A program made the position numbers and the translations under genes. A stretch of 64,000 nt of DNA from Mycobacterium gastri (GTDB lineage: Bacteria > Actinomycetota > Actinomycetes > Mycobacteriales > Mycobacteriaceae): contig NZ_LQOX01000100.1 of NCBI RefSeq assembly GCF_002102175.1, positions 1 through 64,000 on the forward strand. The letters are read 5' to 3'. Shown here piece after piece: positions 37,959-48,481 of this stretch. Each line of letters begins with the position of its first letter. Position 1 is the stretch's first letter. Below the pieces are notes generated by a model. The model made no database searches and was not told where the DNA came from. It worked only from the letters and a program-made list of their open reading frames with translations.

Positions 37959-38084
37959 GTGTCAGAGACCGAGGCGACGGTGCATGCCTTGTTGCGGGAG
38001 ATCGTTGCAGCAGACACCGACACCCGTGCCTACCAGAACCCGCCTACCGTGACACCGGCCGTTACCGCGCCCCAACCACATTGA
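37959..38084 (+). CDS. Possible 41-residue ORF before the glycosyltransferase
   Basis: A GTG frame reads VSETEATVHALLREIVAADT and continues to a stop 26 bp before the glycosyltransferase start used here. It looks more protein-like than the overlapping frame of the glycosyltransferase, which is Arg/Cys-rich at this point. Whether it is expressed is unknown. Confidence 0.3.
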   Translation: MSETEATVHALLREIVAADTDTRAYQNPPTVTPAVTAPQPH

Positions 38085-38110
38085 ACGGCCCAGACCGGCA
38101 AGTTGTCAGC

Positions 38111-39712
38111 GTGAAATTCTTGCTGACAGTCGTCGTTATCACTGGCATGTTCTTAGGGTTGTCCTTCCAACACCTAAATACTGTGTGGGCGTGCGTTCTT
38201 CTTGCGATATCCATCGTTCCTGTTTATGTCAATGTTTACTATCGGCTGCTTTTCGTGAAAGGTTTGTTTCTCCATCGCCAGGACCTATTTTCGTCACCTC
38301 GCATAGAGCGAGAATATACGGAACTTCCTGATCTGGCATTAATAATTCCATCGTGTAAAGAACCATTCACCGTTGCCAAAATCACGTTCGACTGCGCCTA
38401 TCGGGCTCGATACACAGGCGTCCGTGAAATCATTGTTGTAGACAACTCGCAAGACACTGGTGACCGCGAATTCCGAATGTGGAAATCTTACGTAGAATCC
38501 CACATAGGGCTGGATGATCGCGTTCGCATTGTATTTCATCACAATACGGACGCAGCGGGCTCGAAGCCGGGAAATATTGACCTCGCGCTGACGGTGATTA
38601 AGAGGTCCAAGTACGTCGTTTTCCTCGACATCGATTCATCGTTGCCTCTGAATGCGGAACTCCTTGACATCGCAGTAAACAAATTCGAAGCCGATCCTAA
38701 CCTAGGTGTACTGCAATTCCACACAGTCCCGACAAACAATCACTTCAATCGATTGAGTCGGGCAGTTGCAATTGCGCAACATTCATTACGCATAGGCGAG
38801 GCCATCAGGGCAAGCGGAGGTTTCGCGATGTTTTACGGTCACAACGCAATGTGGAGACGGTCGCTGCTGGAACTCAATGGATCTTGGCTGGAACATTACC
38901 GCGGCAATATCATTGTCACTGAAGACTTACTGAAGACGCTGGGCGTCTATGCTAACGGCTTTACCTCTCGGTATCTAAATATTCCAACAGGTGAATGGGT
39001 GCCGAGTTCCCTGAAGGCTCTCGAGGGCATGTGGATGCGCTGGACATATGGCGGATTCCAAGTCTTATTCAAATATTTCCGTCATATTGCGTCAGCAAAG
39101 GGGCTGTCTTTCACACAGCGCGTTGATCTGCTGACCTTGCTCGTAAGCTATGCCGCGAGTCCTCTCATCTATCCTGCGATGTTTTTATGGTTTACCGCCT
39201 TCCCTCCAGGCCAGGTAGCGGTAATGACGTTCGTCATCAATTTCTTCCCGCCAATGCTGTACGCCGGTTTTTTGTGGCACCACCACGGCAGCGTGGTCCG
39301 TCTCCCGCTCATCAAACGAGTATGGGACCTCTACTCGGGGATGTTCCTCATAGAGTCATTTATATCTGCGGTTCAGATACGCGCTGTGGTGAATTTTATG
39401 GTAGGCAAGAACCAAGGGTGGCGCATTACCTCGAAAGCCGGTGAGGAGAAGCCGCGAGGTCTCGAAGTGCTGCTGCATAACACGCTTATTGTGACAATAG
39501 CCACTTTGGCTATCGCTGCGCTGATTGTCGGGGGTTGGCGCAGTGAGTTGGCCCCAAATGTAGTGATCAGCTACTTGGTGGTAGCCCTCATACCAATGCA
39601 ACTGCTGTTGTGCGTCATCGTTTACGGGGGTCAGGTTCAAAACAGGCATGAAACCATCACAGATGCCACCATTGACGGGTTGGTCATGAGACGGCTTTCT
39701 AGCTCTTCGTAA
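38111..39712 (+). CDS. GT2 membrane glycosyltransferase, cellulose-synthase-like
   Basis: From this GTG the protein has 533 residues. Two N-terminal TM helices precede a GT2 domain: PDLALIIPSCKEP, IIVVDNSQD, DxD at D173/D175 (FLDIDSSLP), the catalytic-base Asp D272 in VTEDLLKTL, and MWMRW (R310-W311), the QxxRW-like motif of processive enzymes. Four or five C-terminal TM helices follow. It should transfer sugars from a nucleotide sugar across or at the inner membrane. The frame stays open upstream to a GTG overlapping the acyltransferase stop, but that extension reads as non-coding. The gene is clearly AT-richer than its surroundings, so it was probably acquired. Confidence 0.85.
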   Translation: MKFLLTVVVITGMFLGLSFQHLNTVWACVLLAISIVPVYVNVYYRLLFVKGLFLHRQDLFSSPRIEREYTELPDLALIIPSCKEPFTVAKITFDCAYRARYTGVREIIVVDNSQDTGDREFRMWKSYVESHIGLDDRVRIVFHHNTDAAGSKPGNIDLALTVIKRSKYVVFLDIDSSLPLNAELLDIAVNKFEADPNLGVLQFHTVPTNNHFNRLSRAVAIAQHSLRIGEAIRASGGFAMFYGHNAMWRRSLLELNGSWLEHYRGNIIVTEDLLKTLGVYANGFTSRYLNIPTGEWVPSSLKALEGMWMRWTYGGFQVLFKYFRHIASAKGLSFTQRVDLLTLLVSYAASPLIYPAMFLWFTAFPPGQVAVMTFVINFFPPMLYAGFLWHHHGSVVRLPLIKRVWDLYSGMFLIESFISAVQIRAVVNFMVGKNQGWRITSKAGEEKPRGLEVLLHNTLIVTIATLAIAALIVGGWRSELAPNVVISYLVVALIPMQLLLCVIVYGGQVQNRHETITDATIDGLVMRRLSSSS

Positions 39713-39903
39713 TTCGGAGTGCCCTGATATGCGTGGAGCGCGCGCCGTGGAGTGAGTGAGCACACTCCACGGCGGCTGCAGCGGGCTGCGGCTGCTGCTG
39801 TCCAACCTGAACTAAAACTCGTTCGTCGCGATTTCGGGGCCGACCTGTTGGGGCCTGCCACGGGCTTTTTCATGGGGTTGTGCTTCCCCCGGTTTCTCGG
39901 AGA

Positions 39904-39942
39904 CTGCTTCCGGTGCACATCAAACCCGCCTACCATCGTCAT
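39904..39942 (-). mobile_element. IS110-family transposase 5' remnant
   Basis: On the minus strand, a GGAGG precedes ATG and the frame reads MTMVGGFDVHRKQ, the usual start of IS110-type DEDD transposases in mycobacteria. After about 13 codons the sequence no longer looks like a transposase. The rest of 39713-40157 shows no gene that I recognise. Confidence 0.4.
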
Positions 39943-40157
39943 CAGTGGGACCTCCTCAAGCTCCCGAAAACTCTTACTGACGCCCATACCAACGAGCGTC
40001 TGAGCTGAGGGGGTCCCCATCACATGTCATCTTTCGTGAGTCACTTTCGTCGGTAACTCACTGACCACTACGCGATGGCCCACCCCAACACCGGCAACGA
40101 CACACCCCCGGCCGTCGGGCTCAGTCCCGAAACCCCACCACCCCAGGAGACTTACCC

Positions 40158-40180
40158 CCGACCTTCCGCTTTTCAGGCGG
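40158..40180 (+). repeat. Left attachment-site repeat (attL core)
   Basis: These 23 bp are identical to 55900-55922 inside the tRNA-Phe gene (start CCGACCTTCCGC, end TTTTCAGGCGG). They correspond to tRNA-Phe nucleotides 29-51, covering the anticodon loop. Bases to the left do not resemble the tRNA 3' half. Confidence 0.85.
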
Positions 40181-40372
40181 GCAGAATAGTCACTGACCTG
40201 CGGTTTATCTGCTTCTGCGCGTCATATGCGCCGCATTGAGCTGCGCTGACGCATTCAGTCTGTCCGACGAACGGACATAAACCGGACACGGTGTTTGCAC
40301 TCCCTATCAGGAGCTTCAGCGCTGCCGTTTGCGTTATGGGCAGCCTCGGGGCTCTAGGGAGCAGGCATCCCG

Positions 40373-41935
40373 ATGCCCAGAACCGACTCATCAGCGACCG
40401 TCTCGACACCGTCACTGGACGTCGCGACATCCGCCACTGAGCAGCTGTCATCGCGGCATGGTGTCGCTGGCGCCTCGGTTGGCGGGAGGTCGCGAGCGCC
40501 CGAGGCCGCCAGGCCGCAGGGCGGGAGAGCGACAGCGGTCGGCCGGACACCGACCGAGGCGCCGAGCCTTAGCCCGGCCGCGGCCGGCGGGCTTGTTATA
40601 TGTGCCGAAAATGTCCGCGACTCGGTTGATGACGGTATCGCGACCGGCGAGCTGTGGGCGATCGACGCATTGGGGCTGCGGTTCCCGAGTCCCGAAATGG
40701 TCGCCGCCGCCGCAGCGCTGTTCGAACCGGCGGCACCGTGGGCGTGCGGCCGTGGTCGTCGCCGCACCGAACGTGAATCCGGACGGTTTCGCATCACTGT
40801 GGGCCCCGGCGTAGTGCGACTCGGATGGACCAATCCCGTCCGGGTCGAGAAAGCAGCAGAGCGGGGCGTCGGTTGTCACCAACGTGACGTTGACGACGCG
40901 AAGCTGCAAGTCAAGGACGAGATCGCCCGCACAGCTGGCCACGATGATCGGGCCGTCGTGTCTTCGACACGACGGAGCAATTCAGCGACCGACCACCGCT
41001 GCACTGGCGCTGTCATCACCGAGTGGTCCCGCAAATCGCGGTCGGCAATGTGCCGCACCTTCGCCGAACTCGACTACAGCCCTCTCGTCGAGTCCGGCCG
41101 TGTCCCGGCCATGGTGACACTCACCTACCCCGGACACTGGGAGGTCGTCGCGCCCGATGGCGCCAGCGTCAAGCGGCACATGGTGTTGTGGCGCAAGCGC
41201 TTTCAACGTGAATACGGCGAGCCTGCTCGCTATATCTGGAAACTAGAGTTTCAGCGACGCGGCGCCCCGCACGTTCATCTCTGGATGGCTCCACCGATGT
41301 CACCGGGCCGCTCGGGCCGAGGGTTCGCCCAATGGCTATCCGAGACTTGGCCACAGATCGTCGACCACCCCGACTCGGTGCAGAAAGCTCGCCACCGACT
41401 CGCCGGAACCGCCATCGACGTGCGCAACGGACTGAAGGCCTGCGACCCTAAACGGCTGGCCATCTACTTCACCAAGCACTCATCACCAAACCTGCACGGC
41501 GACAAGGAGTATCAACACATCGTTCCCGACCTGTGGCGGCAACCCGGACGCGGCCCCGGCAGATTCTGGGGCGTGTACGGACTCAAGAAAGCCATCACCG
41601 TGGTCGAGGTCGCTCAGGATGCGTACCTCACGGCTCGCCGTATCGTCCGGCGCTGGTCGCGCAACCAAGCGGTGTACGGCGATTCGGGCAGCCGCTTCCC
41701 CACTTCGGTTGTGCCGCGCACGGCTACGCGCCTCGTCACCCGGATCGATCGCGACACCGGCGTTGTGGCGTGTCGGAGGGTTCGGCGACGGCGAACACTC
41801 TGCAATCAAGGCGGCCTTGCCGGCGGCTACGCGCTGGTCAACGACGGACCATCGTTCGCCTCCCAGCTCGCGACCGCCCTACTTGGTGCAGCTGTGACGG
41901 CTCGCCCGTCGCCTCAGCGCGGGATTTGTGTGTGA
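40373..41935 (+). CDS. AICE replication initiator, HUH endonuclease (RepSA-like)
   Basis: The 520-residue protein has the three rolling-circle Rep motifs: motif 1 in PAMVTLTYPGHW, the metal-binding HUH motif H300-V-H302 in APHVHLWM, and the catalytic tyrosine Y365 in LAIYFTKHSS. The N-terminal 150 residues are Ala/Arg-rich with no recognised domain, and the true start may be later. It would nick the element's origin after excision and start rolling-circle replication. It is the first gene inside the left end, as in AICEs with RepSA/RepAM-type initiators. Confidence 0.8.
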   Translation: MPRTDSSATVSTPSLDVATSATEQLSSRHGVAGASVGGRSRAPEAARPQGGRATAVGRTPTEAPSLSPAAAGGLVICAENVRDSVDDGIATGELWAIDALGLRFPSPEMVAAAAALFEPAAPWACGRGRRRTERESGRFRITVGPGVVRLGWTNPVRVEKAAERGVGCHQRDVDDAKLQVKDEIARTAGHDDRAVVSSTRRSNSATDHRCTGAVITEWSRKSRSAMCRTFAELDYSPLVESGRVPAMVTLTYPGHWEVVAPDGASVKRHMVLWRKRFQREYGEPARYIWKLEFQRRGAPHVHLWMAPPMSPGRSGRGFAQWLSETWPQIVDHPDSVQKARHRLAGTAIDVRNGLKACDPKRLAIYFTKHSSPNLHGDKEYQHIVPDLWRQPGRGPGRFWGVYGLKKAITVVEVAQDAYLTARRIVRRWSRNQAVYGDSGSRFPTSVVPRTATRLVTRIDRDTGVVACRRVRRRRTLCNQGGLAGGYALVNDGPSFASQLATALLGAAVTARPSPQRGICV

Positions 41936-42312
41936 TTGCGCAGGACCTCGGTGGCTGCTTGCGCTGCTCCATTGGCCTCATGAAAAGCACGCTTGGCGCC
42001 ATCGAACGCCTCCAATACCTCAAGCCAATGATCGAGGTCGATCATTGACCGGTCCAGCTTGCCCGACAGCGAGTGGACAATATCGGCGATATGCGAGCCC
42101 ATGAATGCCAGCCGATTGACGATGTGATTGACCACCGCGGGATCGCTCACGCGGGTTCCGAAGTCATCGATATCGCTGGCCAACGTGCAGGTTTTCGAGT
42201 ACAGGCGTTCGGATAGTGCGACAAACGGCGCCGCCTCGCCCCATCGCGCGAAGTCGGGCACACCTGGTTCAAGCTCTCCGCTCGGAGCGGTGGGCCAGAG
42301 TTGTTTATCCAT
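41914..42312 (-). CDS. Hypothetical helical protein
   Basis: From MDKQLWPTAP the product has about 132 residues, mostly alpha-helical by sequence (ALSERLYSKTCTLASDIDDF, VVNHIVNRLAFMGSHIADIV). No motif is recognised. The gene converges on rep with a 22-bp overlap and diverges from the antitoxin-like gene. The frame is open further upstream, but that would cover the antitoxin promoter. Confidence 0.5.
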   Translation of the reverse strand: MDKQLWPTAPSGELEPGVPDFARWGEAAPFVALSERLYSKTCTLASDIDDFGTRVSDPAVVNHIVNRLAFMGSHIADIVHSLSGKLDRSMIDLDHWLEVLEAFDGAKRAFHEANGAAQAATEVLRNHTQIPR

Positions 42313-42500
42313 GGTCCAACCGTATGGGCGCAAGTACGCATTTCGCGACGCCCGACGGCTTTCAATTTCCCGACGAGTGGATTCCCTGGTAACCCGGAGG
42401 GTGCTGCACTGCTCGGCATAGTTCAACCCGATCACTTTTCGTAACTTTCGCAACTCTGCTACGATTAGTCGAGTTCCAGCGACGAGACGAAGGGAGACCC

Positions 42501-43004
42501 ATGAGCAACGCCTCCGCGGAGATTGTGAGCCCGGTTCCGGCCGATGCCGATGGGCTTGCCGACGTCCTCAGCTTCATGGAGGCGCACGAGGCCCGGCATG
42601 GGACCTCTCCTGAGCCTGCCTTCTTCCTGTCCGGCGCGGGCGAGCACGATCGTGTCGAATTGACCGAACAGCTTTACAAAGTCCTCAAGCGTGTCGCCCA
42701 CGCCCTCAGCCACGGCCAGTCCATAAGTATCTTGACTCGCGATCGAGAAATCTCCACCCAGCAGGCCGCCGAGATACTCGGCCTGAGCCGCCCCACGGTA
42801 GTTCGCCTGATCGAGGACGGCGAGTTGCACGCGCACGTGCCCGGCGCTGTGCGTCGCAAGCTGCGGCTTGCCGATGTTCTCGCCTACCGCGAGGAGCTTC
42901 GTGCCCGGCGCAACCGGTTCATTACCGAGAGCTCGGCGGAGTTCGCGGATGCCGACGCCGACGAGGTCGCCGAGTTACTCGCCGAGGCGAAACGTAAGCG
43001 TTAA
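42501..43004 (+). CDS. HTH antitoxin of a PIN-type toxin-antitoxin pair
   Basis: The 167-residue protein has an excisionase-type winged HTH at about residues 84-130 (STQQAAEILGLSRPTVVRLIEDGELHAHVPGAV is the core, shown here only as the family pattern of MerR-like HTH_17). GAAGGGAG lies just before the ATG. In many actinobacteria this protein precedes a PIN-domain RNase toxin and neutralises it. Directly downstream is what looks like the start of such a toxin, now truncated. The antitoxin reading frame is intact. Confidence 0.65.
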   Translation: MSNASAEIVSPVPADADGLADVLSFMEAHEARHGTSPEPAFFLSGAGEHDRVELTEQLYKVLKRVAHALSHGQSISILTRDREISTQQAAEILGLSRPTVVRLIEDGELHAHVPGAVRRKLRLADVLAYREELRARRNRFITESSAEFADADADEVAELLAEAKRKR

Positions 43005-43130
43005 CCCGTCCGCGGCGTCCGAAAGACTCGCTCACGTTATCGCGCTGTCATCGACACCTGTGATCTCGTACCGAACCTTCAGCGTGACTTCCTGCTGCAG
43101 CTGGCCGCCGAGGAAGCTTTGGCGGTCATG
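43005..43130 (+). pseudogene. PIN-domain toxin, N-terminal remnant
   Basis: After the antitoxin stop, the same frame reads RYRAVIDTCDLVPNLQRDFL and then LQLAAEEA. That is the first strand and helix of a PIN toxin, with the acidic Asp of VxDTxxLVP. No good start codon remains, and the similarity stops near 43120. The toxin has lost most of its domain and should be inactive. Confidence 0.6.
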
Positions 43131-43179
43131 GGAGCGGATTCCTGGGCTGTCTGCTGTTCAGGCACACCCAGCCCACCCT

Positions 43180-43209
43180 TTGCGCAGTGTCGTCAGATTC
43201 GGCTATGCT
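43180..43209 (+). promoter_or_regulatory. Promoter for the abiF RNA/gene
   Basis: TTGCGC and TATGCT are separated by 18 bp, a good sigma-70-type match. Transcription would start near 43216, just before the hairpin. Confidence 0.45.
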
Positions 43210-43214
43210 GGTCC

Positions 43215-43276
43215 CAATCGACCCCCTCCCAAGCCTCTCCACGATGCTCAAATGGGAGGGGCCTTTTCGTTCTGGG
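43215..43276 (+). ncRNA. Structured RNA upstream of abiF-type gene
   Basis: A perfect 9-bp stem (CCCCTCCCA at 43223-43231 with TGGGAGGGG at 43253-43261) encloses a 21-nt loop and is followed by CCTTTTCG. It lies between a promoter-like sequence and the TTG start of an AbiF-type gene. From memory, AbiF/Abi_2 genes are linked to a conserved structured RNA that acts as antitoxin. This hairpin is at the right place. It could instead be a plain terminator or attenuator. Confidence 0.55.
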
Positions 43277-43283
43277 GTGCCTG

Positions 43284-44177
43284 TTGAAGCCGAGCCTGTC
43301 ATGGGATGCACAGGTTGACCTGCTTGTGGAGCGGGGGCTCGTCATCGGTGATCGGGACGCGTGCGCGGCGTTCCTCGCAGCGCACAACTATTACCGTTTC
43401 TCCGGATACATGCGCTACTTCCAGAAGGCGCCGCACCGCGGCGACAACAGCTTCGAACCCGGCGTCTCGTTCGACGACATCCGCGCGATCTACGACGCCG
43501 ACGAAGCGTTGCGGTCGGTATTGTCACATCGTCTCGGCCGAGCCGAAGTTCTTCTCCGCACCCACACCGCATACGTCATCGCGAATGATCACGGCCCGTG
43601 CGGCCGGTACCTCGAAGAAGACTTCTTCACCGACGCCACCAACTCGGACCCGACCGTCGAGTCGTGCTTGAAGGACATCGAGCGCAGCAGGGAACGCCAC
43701 ATCCTGCGCTACACGAGTGCCGGCGGCGGCACATCCGACTTCACTAGCCTGCCCGTCTGGTCGGCCGTCGAGGCGTTCTCGTTCGGCACGTTGTCTAAGT
43801 GCATCGAGCGAGGTGGCCAAGGGAGCGTGGCCGAGGCGGTCGCTAACAGTCTCGGCGTCGCCAAGGCCGGGTTCCCCTACCGCGTGCGAGCACTCGTTTA
43901 CCTTCGCAACCGCTGCGCACACCACAGCAGGTTATGGAACCACTCCGTCATCGACGCCGGTCCTACACCGAACAACGTGCGCAGCAAGGCCAAGAGGAAA
44001 GCGGGGCAGTTCGAGCCCAGGTCAGTGCTCGACGTCATCGCCTCACTCGACGACATCCTCGTCCGTGGGAGGGCCGCCGAGCCCCTGCTGCCGGAACTAC
44101 TCCAGCAGCACGACGTGAAGTCTGCGTTCTGGAAGGGCCTGGGTCACCCAGTCAACCCTCGCGATCGTGAAACGTAG
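43284..44177 (+). CDS. AbiF/AbiD-type (Abi_2) HEPN RNase protein
   Basis: From a TTG the protein has 297 residues: LLVERGLVIGDRDACAAFL, then AHNYYRFSGYMRYF, FDDIRAIYDADEALRSVLSHRLGRAE and the catalytic HEPN motif R208-N-R-C-A-H213-H in YLRNRCAHHSRLWNH (Rx4H). This matches abortive-infection proteins of the AbiD/AbiF family, which cut RNA when activated by phage. Promoter and hairpin lie just upstream. From memory the family has been linked to the ancestry of Cas13. The start codon is uncertain because no ATG/GTG is available near the first conserved residue. Confidence 0.8.
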   Translation: MKPSLSWDAQVDLLVERGLVIGDRDACAAFLAAHNYYRFSGYMRYFQKAPHRGDNSFEPGVSFDDIRAIYDADEALRSVLSHRLGRAEVLLRTHTAYVIANDHGPCGRYLEEDFFTDATNSDPTVESCLKDIERSRERHILRYTSAGGGTSDFTSLPVWSAVEAFSFGTLSKCIERGGQGSVAEAVANSLGVAKAGFPYRVRALVYLRNRCAHHSRLWNHSVIDAGPTPNNVRSKAKRKAGQFEPRSVLDVIASLDDILVRGRAAEPLLPELLQQHDVKSAFWKGLGHPVNPRDRET

Positions 44178-44394
44178 CCACGAATCCCGAGCGCTGAAGG
44201 CGACGCGGGCGTGTTGTCCCCGGTTACGAAGACCCGCACACGAATCCGTCGCGAGGAGGACACGTTTCCGCAATTGATGCTCTGGCTGTGCTGGTCTCGT
44301 AGGCTCGGCAAGTGAGTGCACAGAAGTTCGAGGGGGTTGTCGTGACTTCGCCGACCTTGCCGGCTGAGGTAGAGCGGTCAAGTCCAGGCAACGG

Positions 44395-44993
44395 GTGGCT
44401 GACCATGGTGAGGTGTTCACTCCGGCTTGGATGGTCGAAGCCATGCTCGACCTAGTCAAGGAGGAATCCGAGCGGATCGACTCCAGGGTGCTCGAACCTG
44501 CGTGCGGTGCCGGCAACTTTCTAATCCCCGTACTCGTCCGCAAACTCGCCACGGTCCAATACCGGTACGGGAGGAACGAGTTCGAGAAGAGGCATCACGC
44601 CCTGTTCGCCCTGATGTGCACCTACGGCATAGAGCTGCTGCCGGACAACGCCCAAGACTGCCGGGACAAGCTGGCGTTTGTCTTCAACGGCTTCCTCGGC
44701 GTAGATACCAGCGACGAGTGGGCGCGATCCGCGCGAACCGTGCTTGCCGCGAATATCGTTCAGGGCGACGCGCTGACGATGAACGATCCCGCCGGACTGC
44801 CCATCGCGTTCCCCGAGTGGGGCTATCTCGGAAAGGGCAAGTTCCAGCGCCGGGACTTCCGTTACGACTCGCTCACCCAGCGCGCCTCGTTCGAGGGCAC
44901 ACTCTTCGGCGAGCTCGACCACGAAGACCTATTCACACCCGTCAAGACGTACCCGCTCATGACCGTCGGCCAGATCGCCGAACAAGTGAACCT

Positions 44994-44997
<4 letters not shown>
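44395..44997 (+). CDS. DNA methyltransferase-like protein, R-M subunit
   Basis: The 200-residue protein starts at a GTG (VADHGEVFTP). It has the SAM-binding motif RVLEPACGAGNFL (about 31-43) and a region YGIELLPDNAQDCRDKL typical of Eco57I/type IIG-like methylases. The catalytic NPPY motif is not present, so it may be a partial methylase working with the next gene. The start of the downstream gene overlaps its stop (ATGA). Confidence 0.65.
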
Positions 44998-47197
<2,200 letters not shown>

Positions 47198-47365
47198 GTA
47201 CGACGCGCGGTTCGACTCGGCGGGCGCAGTAGACAAGCGGAATTCACCGCGGCGAGGCTGACGGACCGCGTCTTCCCCCGTAGTTACGCTGCATTTGACG
47301 GGGTGGAGCACCGGGATGGCGCACTTCAATCCACCGCAAGTTCTGAACGTACGGGGCACGCTCTG

Positions 47366-48481
47366 GTGACGCGCAAGGAGGAACTGCGCAAGCAGGTGGA
47401 CTACCCGTCGGACCCGCACACCCGCCTCAAGCATGCCTTCTACCGCCGGTACATCGCGTGCTGGATGGGCAAGGTTCTGCAGGGCAGGTGGGCCAAGCCG
47501 GGGACCATCATCGACGGGTTCGCTGGCTCAGGGATGTACTCCGATGGTCTCGACGGCAGCGCGATCATGATCGCGAAGTTGTTCCGCGACCACGTCTGCC
47601 GCCCGAACTTCCAGCCGCTTACCTATGTGACGAACGACTTGGACCCGCGCCGCTGCGAGGCCCTGCACGGGCGCATGAAAGCTCTTCCGGCAGACGACCG
47701 GATTCATCATGTAGCGGTCGGCCCGAAGAAGTTCGAGAACATCGTCGCCGCGGCGCGGAAGCAGCACGCGCCGGCAGGGACGCAGACACTGTGGATCATC
47801 GACCCCTACGGACTCAAGCAGATTCCGTGGTCCATCGTCGCGGAGATCGTGAAGGTCCCCAAGAACGACGCCGTGATCACGTTCATGGCCGACGAAGCTC
47901 ACCGCTACCGCACCAACCCGGCGATGGTCTCAGTGATGAACGGCCTCTACGGCGACGCCGCCTGGAAGAACATTGAGGACGGTCTCAGCACAGCGCAGTC
48001 CAAGGCCGCGCTCGTTAGGCTCTATTGCGACAAGCTGGAAGCGCTCGGGTGCCACACCTCGTCGTTCGACGTCGACGTCGCTCGCCGGTACACCCGGTAC
48101 TCGCTGATCTTCGCAACGCACCATCAGGCGGGTCTCGAATGCTGGAACTCCGCCAAGTGGTCTGCGGACCCCACCAGCGGCCGCGGGGCCAGCGCCGCCA
48201 CAGCGTTTCAGCCGAGCCTGCTCGAACCCGACATTCAGCCCCTGATCGACGACTTTCGGAAGCGAGTCGGTGTTAACGACTTCACTGAGCTGGTCAACCA
48301 GGCGCAGATCCTCGGTCACACGGAAACTCACGTGCGCAGCGCGCTAGACGAGCTATTCCGAGAAGGTCTTGTAGTCCGGCTGTCTCCGGCCGAGGCTCCG
48401 AAGAAGGCCCCGTGGCCAGCGACGAGCCGTATCCGGATCTTCGAGGAAGGACCTGATGAAGGAGATGGCAGCGAGGCTTAG
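47366..48481 (+). CDS. tcmP: TcmP, three-Cys-motif partner protein
   Basis: From a GTG the protein has 371 residues: VDYPSDPHTRLKHAFYRRYI, then TIIDGFAGSGMYSDG (a Rossmann methyltransferase-like GxGxxG-type loop), YVTNDLDPRRCEAL and TLWIIDPYGLKQIPW. These features fit the TcmP family, found next to three-Cys-motif radical-SAM-like (DUF5131) proteins in defence and mobile contexts. A winged-helix-like C-terminus follows. The gene converges on the DUF5131 gene with a 4-bp overlap of their ends. Biochemical activity is unknown. Confidence 0.75.
   Translation: MTRKEELRKQVDYPSDPHTRLKHAFYRRYIACWMGKVLQGRWAKPGTIIDGFAGSGMYSDGLDGSAIMIAKLFRDHVCRPNFQPLTYVTNDLDPRRCEALHGRMKALPADDRIHHVAVGPKKFENIVAAARKQHAPAGTQTLWIIDPYGLKQIPWSIVAEIVKVPKNDAVITFMADEAHRYRTNPAMVSVMNGLYGDAAWKNIEDGLSTAQSKAALVRLYCDKLEALGCHTSSFDVDVARRYTRYSLIFATHHQAGLECWNSAKWSADPTSGRGASAATAFQPSLLEPDIQPLIDDFRKRVGVNDFTELVNQAQILGHTETHVRSALDELFREGLVVRLSPAEAPKKAPWPATSRIRIFEEGPDEGDGSEA

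Noticed and set aside
40132..40157. Possible decayed copy of the tRNA-Phe 3' half left of the element
   Set aside because: Only about nine of 26 positions match without gaps, which is not better than chance for GC-rich DNA.
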